This document shows positions 45,804 through 59,870 of a stretch of 64,000 nt of DNA, one piece after another. Source of the stretch: Stercorarius parasiticus (taxonomy: Eukaryota > Chordata > Aves > Charadriiformes > Stercorariidae); assembly GCA_013396915.1 (NCBI GenBank), contig VWZL01003401.1:594134-658133 (forward strand), given 5' to 3'. How positions within the stretch are numbered: the first letter of the stretch is position 1; each line of letters begins with the position of its first letter. The notes under the pieces were generated by a model. It was given only the letters and a program-made list of their open reading frames with translations. It did not search any database and was not told where the DNA came from. Both the position numbers and the translations under genes were made by a program.

Positions 45804-47554
45804 AAGTCCGTATTGTATAGACCAGATATGCTGGTCTTTTTGATTGTTGCTATTTATTTAAGGCAAGGGAAGAAATGCTGGGGAAGGCAAGTTGCTGCAC
45901 TTGCTGGCCCAGCTCCTGGCCCCTGCTGTGTTTGAATTTTGCTGCAAACATCTGCTCCCAGGCCCTGGTGGAGTAGCAGGGTGGGAGGTGTGTGGAGTGA
46001 GAGTGGCTGAACCATCTCTACAACCTGCAACAGCCCTGGGCTGGCAGATTGACCTGCACATTGCGGACAGTTGGCAGCAGATGGAGCAGAGCTGGGATGT
46101 CGCTCCCGGGCTCCAGCTGGCCCCAGGGCCACGGTAGCTCTGGTGAACGCGTCCTGGCAGTGTGCTCTTTGCCAAGCACAAGAGAAACAATTCTAGCACC
46201 GTTATGCAGGTCAAAAAAAAGGAGAAAGGAAGAGGTGGAATTGTTGTGTGGTTGGATTTTCTTCATGTAAATAATTGGGAAATTATGAATTTACATTACT
46301 GAATTATTTTTCTCAGTGACCTGATATTTTACAGGAGAGACTCATATATAAGCTGCCAAACACCGCCACTTATCAGATAAAATTCATTTGCATGCTGAAC
46401 AACCGACTCTGGCTCTTTCTCTAGCACACTTCATTCACTGACGCACTGAATGCCCAAGATACTTAAAAAAATATCCCTGGCTCTGTAAAGCTTAAGAAAA
46501 CAGGACTGCATTTTTAAAGCTTTTTTATTGAAGTTTCCCAAACACATCCCTTTCTAATCTGTCCTTCTGTACCGTGTCCATAAAACCCAGCACACATTTC
46601 TGAGAGAAAGAGATTAAACATCTACTTGTACTAATTGTCATCAAGTATCTCCAGAGAGACACTAGTGCCTTTGCGTGTTAAGAGATGATACACAGAAACT
46701 GAAGAACAGAGCCACATCACCGGAGCTGCCTGGGTCCCTGTGTACAGTACGCTACTCTCATCGGAAACCAATATAAGCATATCTGGGAGGGTATTAAGAT
46801 CCAGTTTAAATTGAGGTGCAGTTTTGCACCTATACCTCCATCTGAAAGCTTGTTTCAAAACCCCATTCCCCTGATGAACTTCATCCAGAATCTATCTGTT
46901 CCCAGTTTGTATCCAATTGTTGGACGCCTTCCTCTACATTTTAATCTAAAAAGCCCCTCCTTCCCCTCTATTCGCCCCCAGCTGTAATAATAGAGAGCAA
47001 TCACGTCCTCCATCAGCCTTCAGTGCAAAGGAGCTAAGGTCTGGCTCAGGTACAGGTGTGAATACAACCCATCATTCAGTGGTTAATAAAGATCCAGTCC
47101 ACCTACATTCACTTATTGCATTTACAGTAGATAGGGTGAAGAGGTATTTTCACTCCATAAAATTTTAATTATGAAACTAAAAGTACAAGTTATATAATCA
47201 GCTTTCAACATCATCTGACATTCCAGTTCTGCTTACATTAATGTTCATCTTCCAGCCATTGAAGGACAGATTTGCTCTTTGGTAAACAGGGCAAGCAATT
47301 TTGCAAATTAAAATGGTATCTGACCTGCCCTCAAGTATGTTTAAAGTGGGCCAGATGTAATGGGAAGTTCTCACCACTGCCACATTGAAACACATTTGGT
47401 CTTAGCATTTAAGACTAACTTTTCTTGCAATGACTCAGTACGTTCTCCAGTCAGAGAAGGAACGTTTGTTTGGGATGCAGAAACTAATCTCAAGCCCAAC
47501 CAAAGTCCCTAGCACAGCTGTTCCACTCAGGAGACAATTGTGGGTAGCTGCATC
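45804..47554. other. No gene recognised
   Basis: A moderately GC-rich patch (about 45880-46140) gives overlapping frames on both strands (up to 118 codons) without similarity. Otherwise unique sequence. Confidence 0.5.
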
Positions 47555-48133
47555 TCACCCACCGTACCACGGAGGAAATCCCACTAGCATTAGCAAAAAT
47601 ATTTCAATACAGAGAACAAACCTAAGGGCCACTCTGGCAGGTGTTCCTCTTTGACTCTGGCAGTTGCCCTTTCTGTCATGCAATAGGGATCTGTCAAGAA
47701 GACCCCATAGTTTGGACTCACCAGCCAAAGCAGCTGCCAAGCCAGGCTTTGCTATTTGTGCTGCTGATAGCTCCTTCCCCTCCACCCCACTCCCTGCAAA
47801 GCCTCCCCAGACCATGCTCTTCTGGGACTTATTTTCCTGCGAAGATGGCAGTTGCCGGTTCAAGCAAATAATCCCTTTCCAACATGTGTTCAGATACTGA
47901 AACCCTGAAAGGGAAGTGTTTTGCCCCCAGAAATCTGGGAAATGACCGGCTTCACAGCTTATTGTAATTTTCCTAAAAGCTTTGCAAAGTGAGCCAATAG
48001 GTTTAAGCATCAAAAATTCTAGGAATGGGCAACTTTCAACTTTTGACCTGAGACTTTTTGCCAACTCATTGCCTCTCATCCTGCCCTGGTTGACAGAAGG
48101 GCAGGATGAAAGTGTCTTGGCGTAATGCAGCAT
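47555..48133 (-). other. Longest gap-free open frame (192 codons), unrecognised
   Basis: It is open from 48133 to 47555 on the minus strand. No domain, signal peptide or repeat is recognised, and composition is ordinary. At this GC content, one frame of this length in 64 kb is only mildly unexpected by chance. Opposite-strand frames overlap it at 47641-47900. I do not call it a gene. Confidence 0.12.
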
Positions 48134-51100
48134 TCAGTTGACTTTCCTGGTCCCACCCATTGATATTTTCCAGTTTCAGTCTCTGAGTCTCCCTGATTTC
48201 CTGAAGAAAATGCATAAAAAAATAAGTCCCTTCCTCTTGCTGGATATACACACACAAACTTCTAGCGTAAGCGGGAGAGAATCAGGAAAAGTGTCAGGAA
48301 TTTGTTGCATGCAATGTTGCAAACATGACCCCTTGCTATTTGATAGATCTGTCCACTCTAAAACTCACGAAAAAACGGATTTTTGAAAGTATTGCAAAAA
48401 TATGTTGTAGCTTTTAGTTCCCTAGCTCTCGCAAATACTACTATTTCTTTTTTTAAGAGTTGACAGAACCAGAGATTGCATAAATCCTCTCTTAAATAAA
48501 GATTTCTGCTTTTCTATGAGGCTGGTTAGGATATAAAATATTTAAATGGCAGCATTTCTCCATTTAGTGAAAAAAAAAAAGTTAATTTCAATCAAAACAG
48601 TATCAAGTTACTCTTATAAAGCACCCCTTCCACTCCACATAAGACACTTATATATCATCATCAAACACTTACTAAATCAAAGTATGTCAGGATCATTTCT
48701 TTGGCACATATTACCAAAAATAAATATTCAGTTCCTTAATATCAAAGAGCTTCCTCAGTGCATTGCATATCCTAACACCTCTGGTATGTGAGCCCCAGAC
48801 TTACCCCTCCTTAGTTTAGACACTTCGTGGAAGCACCCAGCAGCCAAAGGGCTTGCCCAACTTTACATCTCCCCTCTATACTCCCTCTGGCAACTGTGAG
48901 TTGCCTCAATGGACAGGTGATCCCAGAGGGTCATCCAGCTCACCTGAGATCCGATCTCCAAGAGCGTTCCCTTGCTATATTATCTACAGAGCAGATTTTC
49001 AGTCTTGACCAGGCCTCCCCAGGATCCCCAAAACACGATACACACCATATTATATTCATGCAGGAGCTCTTAGGAACTCTCCTCGTCTCTCAGAAAGTTG
49101 CAGACATGGGGCCAGCATACTGACTCCTGCTGAGCAGGACTTCATAGTGTGTTATTAAAAAATTGTAAAATTACCCAAACAAGCTTAGAAAAAATATGTT
49201 GAGTAGTCCTGCTATAGAAATATCTAGAGTGTATGCCCCCCACTCTGATACGTCAGTTCAGGGTCTAAACTTTGGGTTGGAAGTAAGCAGCCCTGGTGCA
49301 GACTATGTGAAACAAATGCATTTGCATGAATGTGGACCCCCTGCTCCTCTTCTTTTTCCTGACATTGCAGTATGCTTTGGTAAATATTTGCAAGCACTAA
49401 CTTCTCAGGAGAGCCTTACTCTACACAGGCAAAACTAAAAACTCCTGTGCTTTAGACATCAAGTAAAAGAGGTAAACTTAGGTGCATCCTTTCGTCAAAA
49501 TGTAGTAGTAAGGCTTCTATACACAGAAAAACAGCCTGAAATAGTTATTCTGCAATAACTATTCCACACACAGCATTCCACCATTGCTATTTTATAATAG
49601 TACCCCTAGGGACACATGGCTGAGTTAAACCACAAAAAGGCACTCTTCAGGCAGAGTAAAACTGTCCCCCCCCACAGCGAGTGCGGACTTGCTAACTCTG
49701 GCGAGCTCTTGGTTCACTCCCTGGTACACTTCTCATTTGCCTCCACAGCTGACTGAGCTTTTATTGTCTTCTGGATTTTTAATCTCAAAAATTGATATCT
49801 AATAGAACCCTAGAAATTAGAATGAGACTTTCAGTAGCTGGCCACTTCGATCATGTTCCTGCCAATTATTCACTGCCGTACAGGAACTTAAATGCTTTAT
49901 CCACTTGAATTTTCATGCTTGCAAAACAGAAAGTTCTGATCCTGCCCTTTGGAGTCTAATCTACAGCACAATAGAAATCATTATTAGGAAATACGCCTGA
50001 TAATCATTCATAATCTGCCTCTGCTTGGTTGTGTCCCACTCCTTGCACTCCATTTTCCTTAGGGAAAGGCCCTTTTGCTATCTTTGCAGAATGTAGTTCA
50101 CAATAAGGGCTTTGTGGCTACACCTTTGGAAAAAAAAAAAACAAGCAAATGGTCATAGTGGTGCCAAGAAACTCTATTGCCAACAAAAGCACATGAAGAA
50201 CGGTCTGGATGCCTGAAAGAAGCACCTGCTGGAACCACTTGGAGAATGACAAAACCTTACAACCCCTCAACTGGAGCCCTAAATCAGATGTGTTCATTAT
50301 TCTGAGACAAGTGAAGCCAGGTTGCCCAAACTGTTCTGTTGCTAAATATATGACACGTAAATAGCCTGTTGTTTTCTTGCCAATACAATATACCACCTCC
50401 TCCCCCACCTCTCCTTACGTAACCTTGTTAAATAAAGACTGAAGAACCTTGAACAGCACAAGTAAAAACAGGCCATGGATTTAAAAGAGGGGTGTGTGAA
50501 TTGCTTCTGACAAACAGGTCTTCCTTTGCTGGAAGGGGACGCAGGGATTTTCATTAAGATAAAAAAAAACAGCACTTTTTGTCCTGATTGTTTCAGAACA
50601 ACACAACCGTAACAAGCACTTTCATCTGTAAGTGGAAGAATCCCAATATACAGAGTAAATTAAAAAAGCTAGTAAGAACCAAACAAAACCTCCTGCAGTG
50701 TTTTTCAATATGAGATTTATCCTCTTTGGTTCTGAGAACGTTGCATAACCCACATAATATTATAGCTTATTGCATTGCCTCGTCATACTGCGTGAACTTG
50801 TGCTGTGACACGTCCACATTCAGATGTATCAGACACGCTGGCAACACCTATGACACAATAGACCTGAACTATGTTAATTCAAGCTTGATGGGACATGCGG
50901 CATTCTCACCTACTGGACTGGAACCCTTCCGCTCCACGTACACATTGTCTGGGCAGCCTTAGACTGCCCTGTATAATACGTTGTTATACGCTGTGGAGCT
51001 GGGCACCAGTAGAAGGGGTTAATCACATGGAGAGCAAGCATAGGCAAGTGGGCACTGGCCAGTGGCACCTGTTCAGCCCACTATTTTGGGAGCAGATCAT

Positions 51101-54100
51101 GGGAAGATGAACTCGGGAAGGAGTCTCTATTATTTGATATCCAAGCTGAAGGGAGGGTGAAAGGTCTGGGTTCCAGTTCCAAAATGATATTATTTTTAGC
51201 CTTTGTATTGCGCAGTGGAACCCAAACTGCACAAAACACCGATTGTGCCCTCAAAAACTCATTCATTTTCCCACTGCTATTAGTCGCCTGTTTCTAAAGG
51301 AGGTTTTTACATCTGCAGGACATTAGAATATCCTGCAGCATTCGTGAGCAATGCAATGAAGTGAAGAAAAGCTGAGAACAGTTACCTTGGGACCGAGAAG
51401 CGATTTCATAGTCATAATCAGCTCTAAAGTGCCAGTCTGAAGGAAGCTGCAAAATACCCAGAAAGAGAGCCAAAAGAGGTCTGTATGCCTTTTCAGTCGT
51501 CCCAGTTCTCCTGTTCTTGGCAGCTCTGCCACTTTCTCGGCGACAGCCCTTCTTGTTTTGCCATTTTTTTTCTGCCCTTCACTCCAACTACAGTTGATAG
51601 GATCTAATACATTTTAATAGGGTTCAAAGCACAGCCACATTAATTCTGTAAATGACCCTAATAGCTTTCAAATGTTTCTATCAATGCTTTTACGTCTTTA
51701 GTAATACGAATGTGGAAGTATTTGTAGTCTGTAAAATAAAAGGGAAAATTGGCTTCAGACATCAGTTTTACTGCCAATAAAGCTGTATATAACCATTTGC
51801 CTATTTTTTAACAAAGATGAATTAGTAGTACGAATTCTAAAAATAGTCTGAAAAAAAGCCTTAGTTTTGTCCTCTTGCCACCTTTGTCTCCTGTCACAAT
51901 AAGGTGAGGCTGAGAAATGCGACATCTTATAGTCTTCCCGATCTCACTTTTCTGCTGAGCCTCCCTGACAGGGAAGAATCACATTCTTCCATCCTTTTCA
52001 CCACTACTTCTCAGGAAATCGGTTCCAAACCATCTAACACAATTAGGAAAGCAGGAGGGCAGTGGCTTTGAACTTACTTTTCTTTCCAGTTTTAGGAGGT
52101 AATAAGATTATTTAGTATGCGGATTCAAATTTTTCATCATGACATTGCAACCTGATGGATTTTGTTTCTCTTCTGCTCTCAGAATATCTAAAACAAAACA
52201 CTGATGGTAATGATTCAGAAGTGCTCATTCAATAGCTCTCTCATGGCACATGTTTTAAAATTGAGGATGAAAAAAAGCCTAGCGTGAACACTTGATACAT
52301 ATGAGTCAGGGTTGGTATTATTGTGAATGGTCAAATAAATCACTTGGAATTGTTTCTGTTGTCTGATAGGAGAAGAACACAAACACTTCCAGCATGATCT
52401 TTGTTGTGTACAAATGTAGCAATTTGATTTTAAGATTATCCTTATAGGTAACTTTTGGCAGACATCAGTCCCTGCAGTTAATTGTTTCAGTGTAGTTATC
52501 AGACTGACTAAAAGGTCTTTTAGAAACTTGTGTACATCTCTACAAAACTTACATGGGCATTTTTACTGGAGATTAAAAGGTTGTCTCAACTGAGAATATG
52601 TTAATAGAAACAAAAGTGCAAATAATCAAAAGCCCCACCTCTACAAAGTGAAATGGGGTAGCTTCCAAAGGGAATATCTACAAAAGGTCCTTGCACTGAT
52701 TTAATAAATTCTACTAAATGGGTGCTCTACATGCCTGTGTAAATCCCAGCCCCAGAATGTAAGTGCTTCCCACTGGTTCAATACAATAGAAGCTCAACAT
52801 TGCTGAATTGAATCCATGCAAACATTCAAATAAATATATAGGAAATGATTTTATGATTCTTTTCATTCAGCTCTAATTTAGAGATGTGGAAATTTCATGC
52901 TTCTTTTTGAAAATAGGGTGGCAGTAGGGATAGGTCCAAATGCCTAATTTTGAATCTCAGTCCAAATCTAATTTTTCCTAAGGTTGAAGTTTACTTTGGC
53001 TCCAATACATTGATTAAGGTTCTTCCAGATGAAGAAAAAAAATGTTGTTTCACAATGCACCAACCAAAACAGGAATGCAAGGCTCTCTTTTCTCATTTGT
53101 CTGGTCATGGAAAATGTTAGCACTGGTCCTGATTACCTTTAGGCAAGAAACACGCAAGGATTTCAGGCTTTAGAAAAGCTCATGTTATTAGTGACACTCT
53201 CTTTTAAGAAGCTGAGATCTCCTGGTTGCAGAAGATGAGTCCAGGACTCTTTTGAAAACAGGACATATCCACTGACTTGATTCTAATGAAATCTCGTTGG
53301 CATGTGATTTTCCTCATATGTTTGTCTCATTCACCGGAACAACAAATCCACAGAAGTTACTTTTCTCTGAGATTAAACCAAAATCAAAATGACTGTTCTA
53401 ACCCATTTTATGTAAATACTATGTAAACATCAGTATTGGCATGAAGTAAAAGCACTAATGGGATGTGTGCCACTTGGCTGCTTCTTCCCAAACTGAGCCT
53501 TTGCACTACAACATGGTTACTAGAGACCTGAAGACAAGCAACTTCTGCTTCCAAAGGTTGAAGCCAGATCCTCAGCATGACCCTGTACTATACAAATCGA
53601 TGCATAATACCAGATAACTGAAAACCAGTTCTGTCTGTTAAACCATTGGAGAGTTTTGATACATTTAGGCTAGTTGTTCTCTATACATTTCCTATTGTTG
53701 CTTTCTTTTTTTTAAAAAAAAGTAAAAGCTACAATGTCCTTTCTTCCTCATCTTTCTTAGAAAAAAAATCCTTTTTTTCTCTTTTGAACATGAGCATTTA
53801 CCATTGTTCCTCTAGCAGTACACCTGGAAATAGTCCTACACCTGTGGGAGTGGGAGGGCTGCACAGGCAATGAAAGTACTGGGGAAAGGCAGAAAGGAGA
53901 ATTCACAACTAGAGTTTCCATTTTGTTTCCTCTAACCAAGGCAAGTAAACCTGTTACTCTCTTTAACTGCTAGAGGTAAAATGTCCCCCAACCCTAAAAT
54001 ATCTCACCTGGCAGTAGGTCTGCTTTACTGCATCCCCTTCATTCTTATTTATTCAAGAAGACAGACATCCCAAATTAGAGCAGGCCATCCTCAACTCCAG

Positions 54101-54646
54101 TCAAAACAGGTTGGGAGCGCAAAGTGTTTTTTACCAATTGCAACAAATAATAAATATCTGCCCTGGAAAATGGGTGGTGGAAGATATAATCCACCTTGCT
54201 GTACACATAGCAGTTTTACAAAAAAGGTTTCACCCAAGAACTGCATTATCAGATCCTTTGTTCTTGTGAAGTCTCAGGATTGCTTTTCTTTCCCCTAAGG
54301 AATGGCTGTGCATGTTAGATGTTAACTTTATCTTAAACTTCCTTGTAGAGGCATACAGACCTGAGAATCGTACTGTTCTCCAAAGTCTGATTTGTTTAAA
54401 ACTAATTGTAAGACAATAGTATTTCTCTCTTGACATTTGTTTTCCTGTTAAAGATAATGTTGGAACCCGTGACATGACCACATCCAGCTGCACCAGACAC
54501 ATCAAAATCAGTGACAGGATGAAACCAAATTACTAGGCCTTTTTGTGGCTGGGGCACCATGTGATGCATCACAATGCAAGATGACAATTGAAACATTTTA
54601 AACTGTAGTTCAAACCACAGCAAAGAAAACCTCAGGACTCAAGATC
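48134..54646. other. No gene recognised
   Basis: A hairpin with 9-base arms lies at 49540-49563 (AATAGTTAT, TCTGCA loop, ATAACTATT). A-runs occur near 48570-48581 and 50129-50140. The 51600-53600 interval is AT-rich and nearly devoid of open frames. No repeat family is evident by eye. Confidence 0.5.
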
Positions 54647-54669
54647 AGAGAGAGAGAGAAAGAGAGAGG
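54647..54669. repeat. (GA)n microsatellite
   Basis: About eleven GA units with one AAA interruption. Confidence 0.9.
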
Positions 54670-57600
54670 TGTTTGCAAACTGTAAAAGAGGAAGGGATTT
54701 AGGCCTTTGCTTCTTCACAGGTTCACCATCTCTGACTTGCTGCCAATTGCCCAAAGGGCTTTGACATCTGAAGGACATTATACAAATCTACAGCACTCGG
54801 GAATAGCGGAGGGAGAAGGGAAGCATTTGGGTCGTATGTGCAAGAGATCTAAGCATTCCTATCTCCCTCTCCACTGCCTCCATGGGCAGAAATAATCAAG
54901 TACTGAATGGGCCATGAGGCTAGCAGGACCAGGAGAGAATGAGACCACTGTCACAGATATGAGAGGGAAAGAACAGTCACCCAGATAGCAACTGAAAGAG
55001 CAGCCTTTTAGAGTAGGCTGGGTCTTTAAAATAGACATATGTAGAATATCAGAGATGGAAATTGTTCTGTGCTGTTGGAGTAGTAAATTCAATACAATCG
55101 TAGGCAAAATAGTCAAATAGCAAATGGTTCGCTAGGCTATGCTTTTCTGATTGACTATCCAAAATGATGAGGGGATCCCTTTCTCAGACTGTAACTAGTA
55201 ATTTGTAAAAATATAAAGAAATAGCTTTTCTTCTTTTTAATGTGCAGGTCTAAAATGTCAATTCTTTAGCACAAAATGACGCAGTCAGAAAAATGCTGTT
55301 GTGCTTATCATATCTCTCTGATCCCTGAGAATAGCCACAGCCAGTTTATATCTACAGAGCTGGGGGGTTTTAGGTCTCCATGCTGCAAAAAAATACTGCT
55401 CTGAAAGGCGAAGCTGTGTTATTCCCAGCTGGAGAGTTATTGCCACCAACAAAGACTCCATGGGCAGATTCTGTGCAAACTTTGTGGCAAGTTCAAATTC
55501 TTTGTCCTTGTTTTCAAAATATGCCATTGCTTAGCTGAATATTACCCTTGACTTAATCTTCTTTTACAAAGCCCTTCTTCTTCCATGTCAGTTCAGTGGT
55601 ATCTCCTGTACACATAACAGTGTCACTAAATATCCCTCAGATTGCCCCTCTCACATCATGTATATTCTTTCATAATTTTTTACCTGCCTACGCAGAGAAA
55701 ACCATAACATTCTTACGTTTCTGTCAGGGCCTAGGAACATACCCCGTCTTGGAGCTCTACAAAGTAGTCAACAATTATTTTCCCATTCTGCCTTCAGTAC
55801 AGCTAGACAGATATTTTGCATTTAAGGCACAGACAAAATTTCATTTCAGCCAGTTTATTGTAACTGTGATAGGTTTGGGACCTGGATTCGAGAGTTAGGC
55901 CTAGATTGGGTGGAGATATTCCAACGCCGTAGAAGCCAGAACATCTTTCATACCAATCATCTGTGGCTGTATGGGCCAAATGAAGGTGATGAGAGTAAAA
56001 GATAAGATGTTCATTTTAGTGTCTAACAGAGATCACTTAGGAGTAAAGAAAGCCTGTCAAGTACAGAGGTGGAGAAATATTTTTTACTGGTAGTGACATT
56101 TCAGCCATCATTTTAAAACGTAAGTTTTAATTTTGCAACCACCTGATTTAAGTATTCAAATCTCTATGAAGTATTATATAATCACTCTGGAAAGAAACAT
56201 CCATTCAACAGGTTTGTTTCAGAGTGTTGCTGGCATGGGACTTTGCTTCATTCAACCTCCAAGACAGCAATGAATGATTGGTCCCATATGTACGCTGCAT
56301 ATATGAGCCTTGGAGCTCTGTGCATACAAGATTTGCTGTGTAAAGTCGTTATTTTTCCCCTTTTGCTCATCCTTAGAATGCGTATCAGAAGTATAACCTC
56401 TTCCTGCAAGATGTTTGCAAGAACAGGAGAAAGTGAGCCTTCCCACTCATTATGTGTAATTTTCTTTTGATTTGTTTTGATTCGTCTTAATGGGGATGGA
56501 ACACCATGTAGGTGTGGGCGTAGATGATGGGATGGGTAAATTTTATGGGGAATGAGCTGAGCAAGCAAGTTTGAAACTACCTCTCAAAATGATTCTTCAT
56601 ACAAGCCTTGGGGAGGCAATCAGACACTTGTTTTAGAATCCCTTGACAAATCCCCATGCTCTGTTTCACAAAATTATGAAAGCAAAGGACTGTGCAGCCA
56701 AAATTAAACGGTCATGTCAGCTCCTTCTGCACAGAAATTTGGTTTGTTACTGTGAAGTCTGTTGTCAATAAAACCATGTGTCTGCTACCCCAGAAGACCA
56801 CATACATCATGTGTGTCTGCTCACATCTAAGGCTATTGACTCACCTCAATGAGGCAGTCATCTCACAGCACTATCAACGTTTCCCTAGGCTGGCCCAGAG
56901 CTCTTGTGGTTGAGGGGTCTGTACAGAAAGAATGGCTAGAAATTGTAGAGCGAGTCTATGCGTGGAAGACGGCTTTCATCCATCCTATCTGTCTGTGATC
57001 CCATAAGAAACTCAGCTAAATGTCAGCAGGCACCTCTAACTTTTCCACAGTTCACAGTGTAGTAACTGACAAGAGAAAAGGGGTTCAGAAAGAGGAAATA
57101 CAGGTAAATGCCCCAGCAGAACAACTCTGCTGAAATCACATGGCTACAAAATTAAAGGGACTGGAGAACTGAAATGAAGGGGAAAGATTTCTTATAAATA
57201 AGCAGATGTCTGAAAATTCCTGAGTGTATCAACAGGTTGTCACAAGTCCTGCAAATCCCACCCACTCAGCAGAAGAAACCTGTGAAAATTCTGCAGGGGG
57301 AACTCAAGAGCTGGTTTCAGTGGAAGGAAGCAATCTGGCCTATAATTAAGTTTTCATCTCCTATTATTTATCCAACATCATAGCATCTCATCCAACATCT
57401 ACCTTGCCGACGCTGTTTATTTAGTTAGTTCATTATATTTCTCTATAATTTGTTGCAGTTGAGCTGAACACAATGGCTTAGAAAAACACCATTCCAAACA
57501 CTTTCATCATCACAACTTTCTAAATGTCCCAGCCCTGCTTGTTGCCAAGCAGAGAAAGAAGCATTACTGTTTCTGTCACGCTTGACTGCAGTCCTTTGCC

Positions 57601-58747
57601 CCTAAAAATGCACCCACACCTGCTCTGGGACCTGCTATTCATTCATCCTCCACCAGCCTTCAGAAGTGATGAATGTGGAGGGCAAAGGAAGACCTAAGGA
57701 GATGCTTAAATGCAGGATGTAAAAGAGAAAAAGATGAGTGACAAAAAGATAGCAACCTGCATTTGGCACACCCTACTTTTCTAGATTGTAGTTTCACGTT
57801 ATTCTTTGTAAGCTGTAGGTTATTTTGCTGACTGGGGCTGGAACCATCTTTTGTGTGATGTGGTAATAAAGCTTCAGTTACAACAGGCCATTAAGCAAGG
57901 CTGCAAAGGGTCTCTGATCAGTTACAATCAACAAAACTTGAATGAGTCTTAATTTACTGTGGATGAAGTTGTGCCAGGATCTGCATCATGTATGTGCATC
58001 AGTTAGACATGCACGGACCTGTGATGGGCTTCTATACAGCAGTAAATACTATCCATAAGGAATAGAGCCAGGGAGACCTGGTAGTTCACGTCCTGTGTGC
58101 CCCGTAGATGATTGGAGACAGCCATCTTGGTATGAAAAACAACAAAATAATGAGGATCAGCAGGTCTGATTCTGATTTCAATTATATTTATGTAACCCAG
58201 GAGTGACTCCACCAAGATGTGGAGCAGTAATGGTGGAAACGCAGAGGCAGGCCAAGAATCTGTCTTAGGTAAATAGGCTTCATCCATAACACTGCCAGGG
58301 CATTGTAGACGGTTCAGTAATCGGAGGTGTGACAGCAGCACGGTCATGTTCTAGCTAGCTTCAAGAGTATAGCAGGGAATCTGCAGCTGCGCAGGCTGCG
58401 GAAGGAGCTCCATATGTGTTTTGGAAGGAGGGAATGAGATCCATGAAGCTTAAACCACTGTACCTTCCTGGGTATTGTTAGTGCTAGATGAAAGCTGTTT
58501 TCAGAGCATCTCACGTGCTGCAATTGCAGCTCTGAGGATAGTGTAGGCAAAGCATTGGAGGCTGGCAGAAACAAGCTGTGCTTACTGTAAATCTTAGCAA
58601 AGAAATGCACCTCTTTACGGCACACGCCAGGTAGTTCCCAAGAATTTTGAGGTATTGCAGATGAGAAAGTCTTTCCACAGACACAGGACTCTATTTTCTT
58701 TTTCTTCTTTTTTCCCTTTTCTCTGGCGATCAGATGAACTAAGGGAT
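54670..58747. other. No gene recognised
   Basis: Unique sequence with short frames. The 149-codon minus frame at 58344-58793 lacks recognisable similarity and includes a Lys-run from a T-rich string near 58691-58720. Confidence 0.5.
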
Positions 58748-58888
58748 GGTTTTGATTCAGAATCTGGAGCAGATACGGGGAGGATTGATTCACGATCTTT
58801 TCTTTTTTTCCCTTTTAATGGGCTGACAGACTCTGCTCCAGGCCTGTGTTCCAAAGGCCTGATCCAAAACCCACTGAAGTCAATTCTC
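58748..58888. mobile_element. Foldback (palindromic) MITE-like repeat
   Basis: GGTTTTGATTCAG (58748-58760) pairs with CTGATCCAAAACC (58859-58871) at 11 of 13 positions. Inside, CTGGAGCAGA (58764-58773) pairs perfectly with TCTGCTCCAG (58832-58841). The outer sequence continues as CCACTGAAGTCAATTCTC, the core of the old palindromic repeat family seen elsewhere in the window. The nested arms argue for one hairpin-shaped element rather than chance. Confidence 0.5.
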
Positions 58889-59322
58889 ATAGAGTGCAGT
58901 GTGCTGTGAATTTGGCTGGAAAGTAGTACTCAACTACCACTCTGTAAAGAGACATAGACCATCAATTTTTTCTTAATTGCCACAACTATTAAACAATCCC
59001 TAAAAAAAAAATCTACCATGCCTTCTTCCTGCCAAAGCTTCCTGTCCCCTGTTCTATACCTTACTTTTCAGCAGTTTGGCACTCCCCACTCACAGATAAC
59101 CTGGCATCTGTCCTTGCCCTGTGGCAGGAATACCTGCCTGGTCCCATGCTGCGCTCTTCCTCTCCTTTGTTCCCTTCACACTGTTCCCAGTCAAGCTCAC
59201 GTGGGCCACCGAAATGAAAAGGTTACACTGTGTAACAGAAAAGAAAAATGTAAGCAACCAAGATGTGCCTGTAGCAGGAACATTTTCTCTCGTCTTCTCC
59301 TGTTGCAAAAATCTTCGGCATT

Positions 59323-59349
59323 TATATGTGCGCGCACACACACACACAC
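59323..59349. repeat. 27-base alternating purine-pyrimidine run (Z-DNA prone)
   Basis: The run TATATGTGCGCGCACA continues into (CA)n with unbroken alternation from 59323 to 59349. It includes the 12-base palindrome TGTGCGCGCACA. Confidence 0.85.
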
Positions 59350-59579
59350 CCTGCCCATCCTTTACTGTCCTCTTTGCTATAATGACTGCATAAGATTGAA
59401 AACTCCTGTGGGCAGGGTCCTGGTGTATGGCTTGCTCTCAAAAGCGTCGTGCACGCCTGGGCTGTTGTTTTAATGATCAAGGCAAGGCTACCAGTCAACA
59501 TACCACATTACCACATTGAACAGGCATCTGCTCCTTACACTGTAAAGTCAGAGCCTCAAAAAGTCCTTTTGAAAATCCC

Positions 59580-59640
59580 GCTTCAGCAGAGCAGTAAAGG
59601 TGTTTGCGTACATTTAAGCACGTAGCCCAAGGGCTGTGCA
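59580..59640. repeat. Trace of ancient palindromic repeat arm
   Basis: GCTTCAGCAGAGCAGTAAAGG followed by ACATTTAAGCACGTAGCCC resembles my recollection of the 'GATTCAGCAAAGCACTTAAGCACATGCTTAA' arm of an old amniote palindromic repeat. It is diverged and its limits are uncertain. Confidence 0.35.
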
Positions 59641-59700
59641 AATAATAAGCTTTACCAGTTGAGGTGCTGGGCTGAAAAATTGTGGGGTAGAAGCGTCTTA

Positions 59701-59740
59701 GGAAAAGGAAAAGGAAAAGGAAATAAAAGGAAATAAAAGA
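59701..59740. repeat. (GGAAAA)n / (GGAAATAAAA)n simple repeat
   Basis: Tandem AAAGG-type units are followed by two AAATAAAAGG units. Low complexity. Confidence 0.85.
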
Positions 59741-59870
59741 CTTTAAGTGGTCTCACTGAAATGAAAACCTGTAAAATGTAATTTCGTTCAACATGAAATG
59801 TTGCATTGGACTGAAAATTAAATGTTTCACTTCAGGAAATTTTGAAAGATCCAAAGGAACTGAAGAGGCC

